Source: Luteimonas sp. FCS-9
GTDB lineage: Bacteria; Pseudomonadota; Gammaproteobacteria; Xanthomonadales; Xanthomonadaceae
Assembly: GCF_001014645.1 (NCBI RefSeq)
Contig: NZ_LASZ01000026.1
Span: 1-38,306, forward strand
Direction: 5' to 3'
Length of the DNA: 38,306 nucleotides
Part shown: positions 29,251-38,124 of the stretch, in pieces
Layout: each line of letters opens with the position of its first letter
Numbering within the stretch: position 1 is the stretch's first letter
Position numbers and translations under genes: made by a program
The notes under the pieces: generated by a model
The model's database searches: none
Told to the model about the DNA's origin: nothing
The model's input: the letters and a program-made list of their open reading frames with translations, nothing else

Positions 29251-30130
29251 TTCGGTAGCCTTGGATGGACAGGTCATAGAGATCCCAGAAGAGCTACGCA
29301 GCGAAAGAGGTGTCGAAGAATCACCGAGGCTCGTGAACTTCATTACTCGCGTTGTGTACCTGGTGGCTCATAAACGCGCTAATTATGCGGATTATGTTTC
29401 GAAAGCAGCAGTATCGAGCTCATTCGTGAGCGGTGATTCATCGTATCAGGCCCTTATGAAATCCTGCTGTGATTTCGACAAGTGGCTTGATAGCGGATGG
29501 AGCCTTGTTGACCACGAAAGAGATGACGGACTCGTCATCCAAAAGTCTGGCTCAAAGGTAAAAGTGAGAGTGTCCACGGAACTCATTGATGAGATCAGAC
29601 CCTGGGAAGGTGGGGCGCCGAGGGTGACCGTTCGTGCTTCGTGCTTTCGACCTTACTTGAGTCCGGGTTATTTCTTCATTGTTAGTCCGCATGGTGGCCC
29701 TGAGACAGAAGAGATCGTGCGTATCTACTTGAACTGCAGTGCGCTAGGGGCATGCAGGTTGATTTTGGACCTGTCAAGAATTTCCCAAGAGAGTAAATTC
29801 AAGTTCCACGCGAAGTTCAGAAATAGATCCGACCAGTACCTATACTCGGATGGCGGCGTAATCTACCTCGAGCCTGGGGAGTTCTTGGCTAGAAGAGAGC
29901 TTCTGACTGATCTGTTTAAGGTGCATGCCGAGCACTTATCGGACAAGATTTCATACTTTACAGAGCCCTTAGTTCCGGGGGCTGCTTTTGCGGTTGAAAG
30001 AGTAGTTAGGGGGCGGGGGGTAAAGAGTTTTGGTGAAAAGAAGTCAGCTGAATTTGCTATAGCCCATTGGCCAGGACATTTCAAAGCGCCCTCGACTCCT
30101 GCGGATCGTGGTGCAGCTGTTCCAGTCTGA
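29219..30130 (+). CDS. HopA1-family protein, predicted lanthionine/Avi(Me)Cys-forming partner
   Basis: This 303-residue protein carries the HopA1 domain in its second half: RIYLNCSALGACRLILDLSR, KFKFHAKFRNRSDQYLYSDGG, VIYLEPGEF and the C-terminal FTEPLVPGAAFAVE and SFGEKKSAEFAIAHW. HopA1 is a type III effector of plant pathogens, but homologues (LxmY, TvaD) are essential in class V lanthipeptide and thioamitide clusters, where they act with a kinase in elimination and/or cyclisation. No secretion machinery is nearby, so the RiPP role is favoured. The start is GTG 29219, seven bases after AAAGGA and nested 32 bases inside the kinase gene, so translation is coupled. Confidence 0.83.
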   Translation: MKKLDLKISFDSVALDGQVIEIPEELRSERGVEESPRLVNFITRVVYLVAHKRANYADYVSKAAVSSSFVSGDSSYQALMKSCCDFDKWLDSGWSLVDHERDDGLVIQKSGSKVKVRVSTELIDEIRPWEGGAPRVTVRASCFRPYLSPGYFFIVSPHGGPETEEIVRIYLNCSALGACRLILDLSRISQESKFKFHAKFRNRSDQYLYSDGGVIYLEPGEFLARRELLTDLFKVHAEHLSDKISYFTEPLVPGAAFAVERVVRGRGVKSFGEKKSAEFAIAHWPGHFKAPSTPADRGAAVPV

Positions 30131-30156
30131 GATCGATATAAGAAGCGGAGCATGAA

Positions 30157-30840
30157 GTGATGAAGTTCATAAACATTTACCTAAGCCCGCTTAATGTTTT
30201 TGAAGAAATTAAGCGGCACCCCGTGAGCCTCGCCCCTTTGGCAGCGGTTGCGATCCTAACAGCCGGTATGTCAGTCCTGTACTTCATGAAAGTCGATCCG
30301 GACTGGTTCATTGATTACACACTGACCTCGTCTGGAAAGCAGATGAGCGAAAGTGAGATGGAGCAAGCGAGGAAGGTGCTGCCAAGCGCTGGGGTCATGG
30401 GGTACATCACGTCAGTCGTAGCGCCCATAGTAACCGTGATTGTGGCGCTAGCTTATGCTCTTTATTTGTTTGTGGTGAGCAAAGTTCTGGGGGGCGCAGT
30501 ATCTTTCGCGCAGACGTTGAGTCTCACGGCTTGGTCGGCGATGCCCCAGGCCTTGGGAGTCATCGTTTCAATCGTTGCCATCGCTATGATGCCTGCGCAG
30601 ACGAGCCTCGACTCTATGATGCTGACTCACATCGACCCGCTGCTTGTAGAGCTGCCTCCCGCTCACCCTTGGGGCGCATTGGCTAGAAACTTCGATCTGC
30701 TCACTATTTGGAGCATCATTCTTGTGGCCATAGGATGGCGCGCTTGGGGCAAGAGCAGCTGGTTGCAGGCTTTAGTGGTGTCGTCGATTCCGGCCGCAAT
30801 CGTTTACGGCGGGATGGCCATACTCGCGGTGATGAGGTAA
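30157..30840 (+). CDS. Yip1-family integral membrane protein
   Basis: This 227-residue protein has five hydrophobic segments and the Yip1 layout: a short N-terminal INIYLSPLNVFEEIKRHP, then paired membrane helices, with GGAVSFAQTLSLTAWSAMP before the fourth and LTIWSIILVAIGWRAWG near the end. Bacterial Yip1 proteins often sit beside ABC exporters, and here it directly precedes the adaptor and ABC genes. Its role in the cluster, assembly of the exporter or immunity, is inference. GGAG at 30147-30150 serves GTG 30157 or ATG 30160. Confidence 0.75.
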   Translation: MMKFINIYLSPLNVFEEIKRHPVSLAPLAAVAILTAGMSVLYFMKVDPDWFIDYTLTSSGKQMSESEMEQARKVLPSAGVMGYITSVVAPIVTVIVALAYALYLFVVSKVLGGAVSFAQTLSLTAWSAMPQALGVIVSIVAIAMMPAQTSLDSMMLTHIDPLLVELPPAHPWGALARNFDLLTIWSIILVAIGWRAWGKSSWLQALVVSSIPAAIVYGGMAILAVMR

Positions 30841-30874
30841 TCCCGGATCGCAGAGGATTGCCTAGGGTAAATTA

Positions 30875-32080
30875 ATGAAGAACGCACCGAAATGGCTTGC
30901 TGCAGTTGCTGTGCTGCTGGTTCTCATCGTCCCCTTGTCTATCAAGAAGAGCAGGGATGCATCTGGTCTCGAAGTGAATGTCGTACAAGCACAGACTCGA
31001 GTTCTGAATCCCACTATCTTGGCTTCGGGAACGCTCGCCTATGAGACAGAGGTGAGTCTGACTGCGGAAGTGCTGGCTAGAGTGAGCCAAGTCCTTGTGG
31101 AAGAAGGAGACTCGGTGGAGTTCGGTCAACTCCTGCTCAAGCTCGATCCCGAAACTTATAACAACGCTATCAGTCGCGAGGGGGCGGGGTTGCGGCAAAG
31201 TCGAAACAGCATTCTGCGCAAGCGAGATGCCCTGCATCTGAAAGAAAAGCAGATTGCGCGGAGCCAAGCGTTGGCTCGAGCGCAACTGATTGACCAGAAC
31301 AGTCTCGATGAGCTGCTAGACCAGCTAAGCGCAGCTCGTTCTGATCTGGCGGACAGTGAAGAGGCCCTTCGCCGGTCCGAAGCCATTGTGGGTGAAGCAT
31401 ACGAGCAGCGCGCAAAAACCGAAATACGCTCCCCCCTTGCCGGAACAATAATTTCGACATCTATCAAAGTTGGTGAAACGGCGATCCCATCTACATCTGC
31501 TTTGGCGGGCGCGCAGCTGATGCGAATCGCAGATACCTCCACTATCCAAGCGGAGCTCAAGGTCGATGAGGCTGACATCGGCAAGGTTACGATCGGCCAG
31601 GCGGTCCAAGTGACGCCGTCTGCATTTCCACACCTTACGTTAGAGGGGGCTGTAGAGAAGATTGCGCTTGATCCGACGATTGAGGGACTTGGTCGCGCTT
31701 ACAAGGTCACGACAACGTTAACAACAGCTCCAAGCGTCCATTTGCGATCTGGAATGAGCGTGAGGGCAGATATCCAACTTGGTGACGGTACGGAGCGGCT
31801 TGCTGTTCCCGTCGAGGCTGTGGTGAGCGAGGCAGATGAGCGCGGCTCTGTGGTCCGTTACGTGTGGATCGTTGAGGGACGCGCAGCGAGAAAGCGGGTT
31901 GTAGAAACCAGTGGGTCCGATGACCGATGGGAAGAAGTAACTAGAGGCCTGGTTGCTGGCGATCAAGTCATCACCGGACCAGCTAGGACTTTGCGCGCAC
32001 TCATCGATGGTGAGCGGATTGCCCCCAAGCTTTCCGAGCAGAAAGTCGCAGGGAACTCGTCGGTTGCGAGCACCAGATGA
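30875..32080 (+). CDS. MacA-like periplasmic adaptor (HlyD/RND family)
   Basis: This 401-residue protein has one N-terminal membrane anchor (WLAAVAVLLVLIVPLSI) and two lipoyl half-motifs (VSQVLVEEGDSVEFGQLLLKLD and IRSPLAGTIISTSIKVGE) flanking a long coiled-coil hairpin of about 100 residues. A beta-barrel and membrane-proximal domain follow. This is the adaptor of tripartite MacAB-TolC-type systems; no TolC gene is present, so a chromosomal one is presumably used. It overlaps the ATPase gene by ATGA. It would let the peptide cross the outer membrane. Confidence 0.9.
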   Translation: MKNAPKWLAAVAVLLVLIVPLSIKKSRDASGLEVNVVQAQTRVLNPTILASGTLAYETEVSLTAEVLARVSQVLVEEGDSVEFGQLLLKLDPETYNNAISREGAGLRQSRNSILRKRDALHLKEKQIARSQALARAQLIDQNSLDELLDQLSAARSDLADSEEALRRSEAIVGEAYEQRAKTEIRSPLAGTIISTSIKVGETAIPSTSALAGAQLMRIADTSTIQAELKVDEADIGKVTIGQAVQVTPSAFPHLTLEGAVEKIALDPTIEGLGRAYKVTTTLTTAPSVHLRSGMSVRADIQLGDGTERLAVPVEAVVSEADERGSVVRYVWIVEGRAARKRVVETSGSDDRWEEVTRGLVAGDQVITGPARTLRALIDGERIAPKLSEQKVAGNSSVASTR

Positions 32081-32766
32081 TCTCTCTTCGGGGTATCGAA
32101 AAGCGATACGAGATGGGCGGAGAAATCGTCAAGGCTCTCGACAGCGTTGATCTTGATATAGGACAGAACGAATACGTAGCGCTGACTGGTGCGTCAGGTT
32201 CCGGGAAGACAACGCTTATGAACATCATAGGCTGCCTGGATACGCCTACCGCCGGCAATTACCAGCTAAACGGGCGAGATGTGAGTTCCTTAGATGAAAG
32301 CTCACTAGCTAGCGTGCGAAATCAGGATATCGGATTCGTATTCCAAAGCTTCCACCTACTGCCGCGTCTGACAGTTGTTCAGAACGTAATGCAGCCGCTT
32401 GTGTACCGCGGTATTCGCGTCGCTCAGCGCAAGGAGATGGCTATTGAGGCGCTTGTCCGCGTAGGGCTGGGTAATAGATTGAACCACCTTCCGAATCAGC
32501 TCTCGGGAGGGCAGCGCCAACGTGTGGCCATCGCCCGCGCCATGGTCGGAAGTCCCGCTATCCTGTTAGCCGACGAGCCAACGGGGAACTTAGACCTGCG
32601 GACAACAGCAGAGATCATGGAGCTTTTTCACTCCTTGCATGCGTCCGGGAACACCTTGGTCGTCGTAACTCATGAACCCGATATCGCAGCGCATTGTCAT
32701 CGCACTCTGCGCGTGAGCGAGGGCAAGATCGCGGAAGACATCAGCAGGCCTGGTGGCTCTAAATGA
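32077..32766 (+). CDS. MacB-type ABC transporter ATPase
   Basis: This 229-residue ATPase has Walker A GASGSGKT at 38-45, a Q-loop in FVFQSFHLLPRL, signature LSGGQ at 142-146, Walker B ILLADEPTGNLD and the H-loop VVTHEPD. The EPTGNLD form is typical of the LolD/MacB/FtsE class, which pairs with FtsX-type permeases. It overlaps both neighbours by ATGA. In E. coli the MacB ATPase and permease are one chain; here they are separate genes. Confidence 0.93.
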   Translation: MISLRGIEKRYEMGGEIVKALDSVDLDIGQNEYVALTGASGSGKTTLMNIIGCLDTPTAGNYQLNGRDVSSLDESSLASVRNQDIGFVFQSFHLLPRLTVVQNVMQPLVYRGIRVAQRKEMAIEALVRVGLGNRLNHLPNQLSGGQRQRVAIARAMVGSPAILLADEPTGNLDLRTTAEIMELFHSLHASGNTLVVVTHEPDIAAHCHRTLRVSEGKIAEDISRPGGSK

Positions 32767-33983
32767 ACTTGACGCTAGAGTCATTACGGTCAGCATTTTC
32801 AAGCTTGCTCGCTCATAAGCTGCGTAGCCTGCTTACGATGCTTGGAATCATGATCGGAACCGCAGCTGTAATATCTGTTGTATCGCTTATGCACGGATTT
32901 TCCGAGAAGATTCGGGGGCAGTTTGCCGACATGGGTGGTGGGACACTGACACTTCGCGCGGAGAACAATAACGAGAATTTTAGAACAGGAAAGATCAACA
33001 ATATAACATTCGCCGACGTCAGCGCCCTTCGTCACAATGTTCAGGGAATAGACAAAGTTTCGCCAATGATGCTGGTTCAGTCTGCAGGCGCTAGCTACCA
33101 AGGGCGCAATGCTTTGCCACAGATCATTGGCACAAGTTCAGATCGACAGGACGTAACTGGCCAGTATCCAGAAGTAGGCCGCTTTATTGTGGCGAGTGAT
33201 GACCTCAGAAACCGACGAGTCGCGGTGATCGGTCAGCAGCTCCGCGATGAGCTCAGTATGCCCGAGAACCCGGTCGGCCACTTCCTGATGATCGATCGCG
33301 AGTGGTTCAAAGTCGTAGGAATGATGCCAAAAAGGGGGGAGATCCTAGGTTTTAGTCAAGATAACTTTGCAATGATTCCCTTCGAGGTCGCGCGCTCGAT
33401 GATGGGGAATGTCCAGGACCCAGTTATACAGGCGACTTTCACCGCTTCTAACGTCGAAGAGATTGATCAGCTCCGCGACCGCGTCAGGCGCGTTATTCGC
33501 CACTCGCGAAGGATTGCTGTTGGTGAAGAGGACGACTTCAAAGTGGAGGCTGCCGACTCATTTGTTAAGCAGTTTGACGAGTTATCCGGCGCAGCCACAG
33601 TCATTCTTGGGGGGATTGTAGCGATATCTTTGCTAGTTGGCGGAATCGGGATCATGAACATCATGCTTGTGTCGGTTACTGAGCGCACTCGTGAGATAGG
33701 TGTTCTCAAAGCGCTAGGCGCAACTCGGCAGATGATCTTGTTGCAGTTTCTGTTCGAAGCTGCACTTTTGGCATTGGCAGGTGGCTTGGCTGGAATCTTT
33801 GCCGGATACGCTATCGGCGCGACGATTTCCTCAATGGTGCCAAGCTTCCCGCCTGCTCATGTTCCACTTTGGGTCGTGTTCGTGTCTGCGGGATTCTCCG
33901 CGGTCGTTGGGGTGGTGTTCGGAATAATGCCTGCTTCAAATGCAGCGGGCTTGGATCCTGTAGAAGCGCTTAGGTATGAGTAG
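32763..33983 (+). CDS. MacB/FtsX-type ABC permease
   Basis: This 406-residue permease has one N-terminal membrane helix (KLRSLLTMLGIMIGTAAVISVVSL), a large periplasmic domain (MacB_PCD, about residues 50-265) and three C-terminal helices, starting VILGGIVAISLLVGGIGIMNI. The coupling helix motif VSVTERTREIGVLKALGAT is intact. Together with the preceding ATPase and adaptor it should form a mechanotransmission exporter rather than a classical channel. It probably exports the mature peptide or gives immunity (inference from position). Confidence 0.9.
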   Translation: MNLTLESLRSAFSSLLAHKLRSLLTMLGIMIGTAAVISVVSLMHGFSEKIRGQFADMGGGTLTLRAENNNENFRTGKINNITFADVSALRHNVQGIDKVSPMMLVQSAGASYQGRNALPQIIGTSSDRQDVTGQYPEVGRFIVASDDLRNRRVAVIGQQLRDELSMPENPVGHFLMIDREWFKVVGMMPKRGEILGFSQDNFAMIPFEVARSMMGNVQDPVIQATFTASNVEEIDQLRDRVRRVIRHSRRIAVGEEDDFKVEAADSFVKQFDELSGAATVILGGIVAISLLVGGIGIMNIMLVSVTERTREIGVLKALGATRQMILLQFLFEAALLALAGGLAGIFAGYAIGATISSMVPSFPPAHVPLWVVFVSAGFSAVVGVVFGIMPASNAAGLDPVEALRYE

Positions 33984-34025
33984 CACGTCCTGGTGCGTGA
34001 AGTGCAAGAAGAAGGGGGGGGGCTT

Positions 34026-34880
34026 GTGATACTTAGCTCCACACGGCTATCTCGAGGCGTGTTCTTCAACACATGGCATGACCGCCGAAGGTCGCTGCTC
34101 GTGAAATCATTCTCGAGATCGTCTCCGCACTTCATTGACACTGTGCATGGCGCCTCGGGCGACGCACTCGTGATGCCGCTTTCGCTTCGAGGCGCGCGCA
34201 GGCATCGCTATGTGTATGAGATGAAAGCGCATTTCACCAGGCTGGTCGAAACAGACATTTCCGCGATCACCCCAGAGTTTGGACCCTCGCTAGTTGAGGC
34301 CTACAAGGACGCCTCCCAGCAGATCGAAAAATTGGAAGGTAGGAATCTCAGCGCTCCTCAGTTCTGCAGGTACCAAGGCGAAGCGGGGCTAACCTCAGTG
34401 CTAGCCGAATGCCTTTCAGGGAATACAGATGCACTGAGTCGGCTGCACTCTGCGTCGTCAAGTATCGATCGGAGCGTAACTGTAATCGCGCTACACGGCA
34501 CCTTCTCCGTTGCGAACATCTTGACAGACCAGTTTAGCAACAGGGCGCGCATCATCTACGACAATGGGAGTTTTATCGGGCCAGTCGAGTATGACCTTGC
34601 GACTTTAATCGAAACATTTGTAGACCTCGCAAATAAGAAACGACTCACGGGCCAAGACTCGGGGGCTGTAGATAGATTCTTAAGTGCGCTTGTAAGCGCC
34701 TTCGAATCCGAGTTTAAGATGGATCGGCAGGTGCTTCGAGACATCACACTTTATCAGTATGTTGGTCACATCAATTTGTTCCAAACGCTGTGCTCGCACG
34801 CGAGCAGGCCCCTGGTGCCGTCCGCAACGTACGCGAAGCTGATTGCTACATTTATCAGGACGATGGATGAACTGATATGA
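34026..34880 (+). CDS. Second APH-like protein, probable pseudokinase
   Basis: This 284-residue protein shows a weak APH pattern: a C-lobe with ALHGTFSVANIL in place of HGDxxxxN, then IIYDNGSF in place of IDWE, and GPVEYDLATLIETF. The catalytic Asp of HGD is Thr here, while the Asn is kept, so phosphotransfer by the usual route is unlikely. Thioamitide clusters also carry two APH-like genes around the HopA1-type gene (TvaC and TvaE), so this may be the non-catalytic or substrate-binding partner. The start is uncertain: GTG 34026 follows a G9 tract that can serve as ribosome-binding site, whereas GTG 33993 would add 11 residues encoded across that tract. Confidence 0.68.
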   Translation: MILSSTRLSRGVFFNTWHDRRRSLLVKSFSRSSPHFIDTVHGASGDALVMPLSLRGARRHRYVYEMKAHFTRLVETDISAITPEFGPSLVEAYKDASQQIEKLEGRNLSAPQFCRYQGEAGLTSVLAECLSGNTDALSRLHSASSSIDRSVTVIALHGTFSVANILTDQFSNRARIIYDNGSFIGPVEYDLATLIETFVDLANKKRLTGQDSGAVDRFLSALVSAFESEFKMDRQVLRDITLYQYVGHINLFQTLCSHASRPLVPSATYAKLIATFIRTMDELI

Positions 34881-35431
34881 AGAAGATCGTTCTGGGTGTT
34901 TGCGGCTCGTTGGCAAGTACAGCTATGCCGGCTTACGTATACGTTCTGAAGTCCAAGTTCAAGGAATCTCCTATAAGCGTTGTGCTTACCGAAAGTGCGC
35001 GATACTTTCTATCCGAAGGCGCACTTGCTCATATACCGGGCGTCGTGGTTGTTGGGCCAGATCCGCTCGGAAAGATAAGGGTCAATCACTCCGAGGTCGT
35101 TAAAGATTGCGGCCTTTTCATCGTTCTACCTGCGACCGGCAACTTCATAGGGAAGGTGGCAAACGGCATCGCAGATGATCTACTTACTACGTGCTTCATG
35201 GCATACAGAAGCCCGAAAATTGTATTTCCGGCAATGAACTCGGACATGCTTGCCAGTCGTTATGTGCAGAAGAACATTGAGACGCTTCGGAGTTTCGGAG
35301 AGAGAGTTGTTCTAGGAGGGAATGGCATATCGGTTGCGACGGGTGAGAGTGGTCCTGGTGCGTTACCGGATGTCAGGGAGATCCTCGATAACATCGATCT
35401 TTTCATTGCGGGTGAGGAAGACATCTCATGA
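34877..35431 (+). CDS. Flavoprotein peptidyl-cysteine decarboxylase (EpiD/TvaF-like)
   Basis: This 184-residue HFCD-family flavoprotein oxidatively decarboxylates a C-terminal cysteine to an enethiol. It has the FMN-binding VCGSLAS at 8-14, the active-site His71 (VNHSEVVKDCG), PATGNFIGKVANGIADDLL in the position of the PASANT motif at 85, and the substrate-binding PAMNSDM at 118-124 (PxMNxxM). The length fits stand-alone EpiD-type enzymes rather than the two-domain CoaBC used in coenzyme A synthesis. Its substrate is very probably the terminal Cys of the peptide encoded at 27747. The ATG overlaps the preceding stop by ATGA. Confidence 0.88.
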   Translation: MKKIVLGVCGSLASTAMPAYVYVLKSKFKESPISVVLTESARYFLSEGALAHIPGVVVVGPDPLGKIRVNHSEVVKDCGLFIVLPATGNFIGKVANGIADDLLTTCFMAYRSPKIVFPAMNSDMLASRYVQKNIETLRSFGERVVLGGNGISVATGESGPGALPDVREILDNIDLFIAGEEDIS

Positions 35432-38100
35432 AGGAGGCGATTCAGGAGGGGCGGGTCGACCAGCTGAGCGGGGCGTTTAATATTGCCTTTCCTGGGGGCG
35501 GATACCACCTTTCAATCGTGGTACCAATCCATGTGGTGGACAATAGCGGCGTCTTCCACGCTATTGAACATCTCATAGTCACGCACTCGGATCTGATGCG
35601 GCTGTCACAAGAACTGCACGTTGAGAATTTCTCTGCAAAAACTTCACCTGCGTGTGTCGAGTTTGCGTTCTCAAGCGGGTGCAAGGATTGCTTTAGGTCG
35701 TTTACAAAGCACTTACTGACCGCCGTTTTTTATAGCAAGTTTACGATCGTTGATTTCGAGCGCGAGGTCTACCGTACTCATGCAGGCGGGCATAAAACTC
35801 CTGGCGTTATCATCAACGAGATGCACAGGAGCTCATCAGCAGAGCAAAGGCAGATCGCTCTGGCGATTAGGAAGTTCTCGCTTGCCGGCTCCAGCTATGG
35901 ATTTAATAGCGGGGGTGTGCCGGAAGAGATCTACGGCATCTCGTTTTTGAGCTTGCTAGAACAGTACGCCGCTTGCTTCGTACCTGCGCGAAGCACTCTT
36001 ATCACGGTCATGGATGGCGAATACGATGAGTTCCAAGCGTTTGTATCGTCAATTCTTTGCGAGCTCGCTGTTGCGCAATTCGATTGTCGAGGAAGTGTCG
36101 CGAATAATGTAAAGACAATAAACCCGCTGAAGCGCAACAACACGGGGCATATCTACTCGGCTAAGGACGATGACGCATCCCTATGGTGCAAGGTCTGGCG
36201 ATACGAAGGCGAAATCGACTACTACACGCGAATCAAGCTCGGAATTGCGTTGAAGTATGCTTTTGGCCACTCGGATCTTGGGCTGTTTCGAAAACTGAGA
36301 CAGCTTCCAGGAGCTCAGGGGTTAGCCGGATTCAACGGATTCGAATCGAAGTTTCCCATCCCTTTGATGGTGGTGACGTTAAGGCTTGGCGCGCTGATGA
36401 CGCATGACATAGAGCGCTACATCGACGAATCGCTTCAAGATATCTGTGATCAAGAGGTCGACGCTGACTACATGGAAACCGTAGCCAACTCGCTCTTAGA
36501 GGCGCCACCTCTCGACTTCATGACTGGGGAGACAAGAGGACGGCAGTTGCTGGGGGATCTCCGTGTCCACTTGGAGCTTGGGTATGAACCAGGGGAGTTG
36601 GCGCTCCTTGGTTCGCACGTAGAACATGCTCTGGACTTCTTTCTCATTGCCGGCAACCTTGGCACATTCCTGCGCGAGCATCTTGGCCATCGGTGCAGCT
36701 CGTCACTGATCGAACTTAGTTCAGTGCGCATGAATAGACCAGAGCCGCTTGCCGAAGATATTCCTTACCAAGATCAAGTATCGAGATCTACAAAAGCGAA
36801 TGAGGTAATCCGATGCAGCGCCATTCTGCCCGGATCGGGCGCATCCGCCGCCCCATCAACATCATCTAAAGAAGTAGTCCACGCATTCCAGATCCGCTAC
36901 TTCCCAGGATTGAAAAATGAGCAACAAATTTTTCTACCTCTGTTCTCCAAGTATGCTACAGACATTCAATATACGACGCGACAAGGCGGTGATTTAGGAC
37001 GGAGGCCGGCAGGCTCTAATTCTATTAATAATACGTTTTTTCGCGTGGATCCGGGCAGATCACAGAGGTGCTTTTCCTATAATCAGTTCTATTCCAGATA
37101 TTTGGAGTCTGAAAAGTCCTACTTCGATCAGCATCTAATCTATTGGTTTGAAAATCTACGCAAAATCGATAAGGGACGGTTCGTGCGGTCGTGGAAGGAG
37201 TTCGTGGCTGAGCGAAAAACTGCGCTAGGAAAACATGGGCTTGCACTAGCGTGTGTGCAGGCGGCGAGCGCCTCGTCTCAAGAAAGTGCTCGAAAGACTC
37301 AGTCAACGGGACTCGAGTGCTTTGAATGGATTGAGAACGTTGAGTTATTCAACAATCTTGTTGACGAGGTCTTGCCGGATATCTTCAATGCGCTGCAGCG
37401 TTCCGGAGTCTGGGGTCTGGAAATTCGAGAGGACTTTCCGATGCAGGTGAGATCTCACTACTCCCCGGGCGGAAGCGACTTCAGCGGCTTACCTGAGGCT
37501 CATGCTGGTGCAGGACCGCTACCAGGTGTCGTTAGAGAGCTATGGCTTTGCAACGTGAGCTACTCAACCGTTGTGGTTTCGATCCCGGTTAAATCGTTTG
37601 CGCGACGGGACATATTAAGCATTCGAATCGCAGAGATCATGATCAGTAGATGCGAGTTCATGTCCGCTATGCGAGATCGAGGATCTTATAGCTCGGGCGT
37701 CAAGTACAACGAGGCTGAGGGCGTATTTCAGTTCTATTCGGACGTTACTTTTTATCCAGAGATGGATCTTGAACTAATGATGATGTCATGCATCAGTTAT
37801 CTTCATAGCGTTCGCGATGAGAATATAGTTGCTGATGTCGCTCGCGAGTTGACAAGACAGAGAATTGCTTTAACCAGAGTGCCAGATGAGGCCTTGTCCA
37901 AACACTTGATCTCGATTTTCGGAAGTTCTGAGAATTCATCGTGGGATGATTTCACTGTTGAAGATATAGATGTGCAACAGTTTTCTTATGGGATGGATGG
38001 GGTGTTGGATCTTTCAAATCCAAGTATTGTGATCATTAGCGATCGCGTGCTGCCATCTGTCGTTGCGAAGTATCAATTGCGTGTTCGAGAAATTATCTAA
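35428..38100 (+). CDS. M16-family (PreP/insulinase-like) zinc metallopeptidase
   Basis: This 890-residue protein has the inverted zinc motif HAIEH at 44-48 (HxxEH) and the third ligand Glu131 in GVIINEMHRS, the form seen in the presequence-protease (M16C) branch. The length, about 900 residues with two or more M16-like repeats, is right for a single-chain clamshell peptidase that cuts short unstructured peptides. No signal peptide is seen, so it is cytoplasmic. In this operon it is the best candidate for leader removal or for destroying leftover precursor. It overlaps the decarboxylase gene by ATGA, with GAGGA nine bases upstream. Middle and C-terminal parts match no motif I can name. Confidence 0.8.
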   Translation: MKEAIQEGRVDQLSGAFNIAFPGGGYHLSIVVPIHVVDNSGVFHAIEHLIVTHSDLMRLSQELHVENFSAKTSPACVEFAFSSGCKDCFRSFTKHLLTAVFYSKFTIVDFEREVYRTHAGGHKTPGVIINEMHRSSSAEQRQIALAIRKFSLAGSSYGFNSGGVPEEIYGISFLSLLEQYAACFVPARSTLITVMDGEYDEFQAFVSSILCELAVAQFDCRGSVANNVKTINPLKRNNTGHIYSAKDDDASLWCKVWRYEGEIDYYTRIKLGIALKYAFGHSDLGLFRKLRQLPGAQGLAGFNGFESKFPIPLMVVTLRLGALMTHDIERYIDESLQDICDQEVDADYMETVANSLLEAPPLDFMTGETRGRQLLGDLRVHLELGYEPGELALLGSHVEHALDFFLIAGNLGTFLREHLGHRCSSSLIELSSVRMNRPEPLAEDIPYQDQVSRSTKANEVIRCSAILPGSGASAAPSTSSKEVVHAFQIRYFPGLKNEQQIFLPLFSKYATDIQYTTRQGGDLGRRPAGSNSINNTFFRVDPGRSQRCFSYNQFYSRYLESEKSYFDQHLIYWFENLRKIDKGRFVRSWKEFVAERKTALGKHGLALACVQAASASSQESARKTQSTGLECFEWIENVELFNNLVDEVLPDIFNALQRSGVWGLEIREDFPMQVRSHYSPGGSDFSGLPEAHAGAGPLPGVVRELWLCNVSYSTVVVSIPVKSFARRDILSIRIAEIMISRCEFMSAMRDRGSYSSGVKYNEAEGVFQFYSDVTFYPEMDLELMMMSCISYLHSVRDENIVADVARELTRQRIALTRVPDEALSKHLISIFGSSENSSWDDFTVEDIDVQQFSYGMDGVLDLSNPSIVIISDRVLPSVVAKYQLRVREII

Positions 38101-38124
38101 TTCTAGTTGTGTCGAGGAATTATT

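Noticed and set aside
34877..35431. CoaBC (phosphopantothenoylcysteine decarboxylase)
   Set aside because: It lacks the CoaB domain, is of EpiD length, and lies in a cluster with a Cys-terminal peptide.
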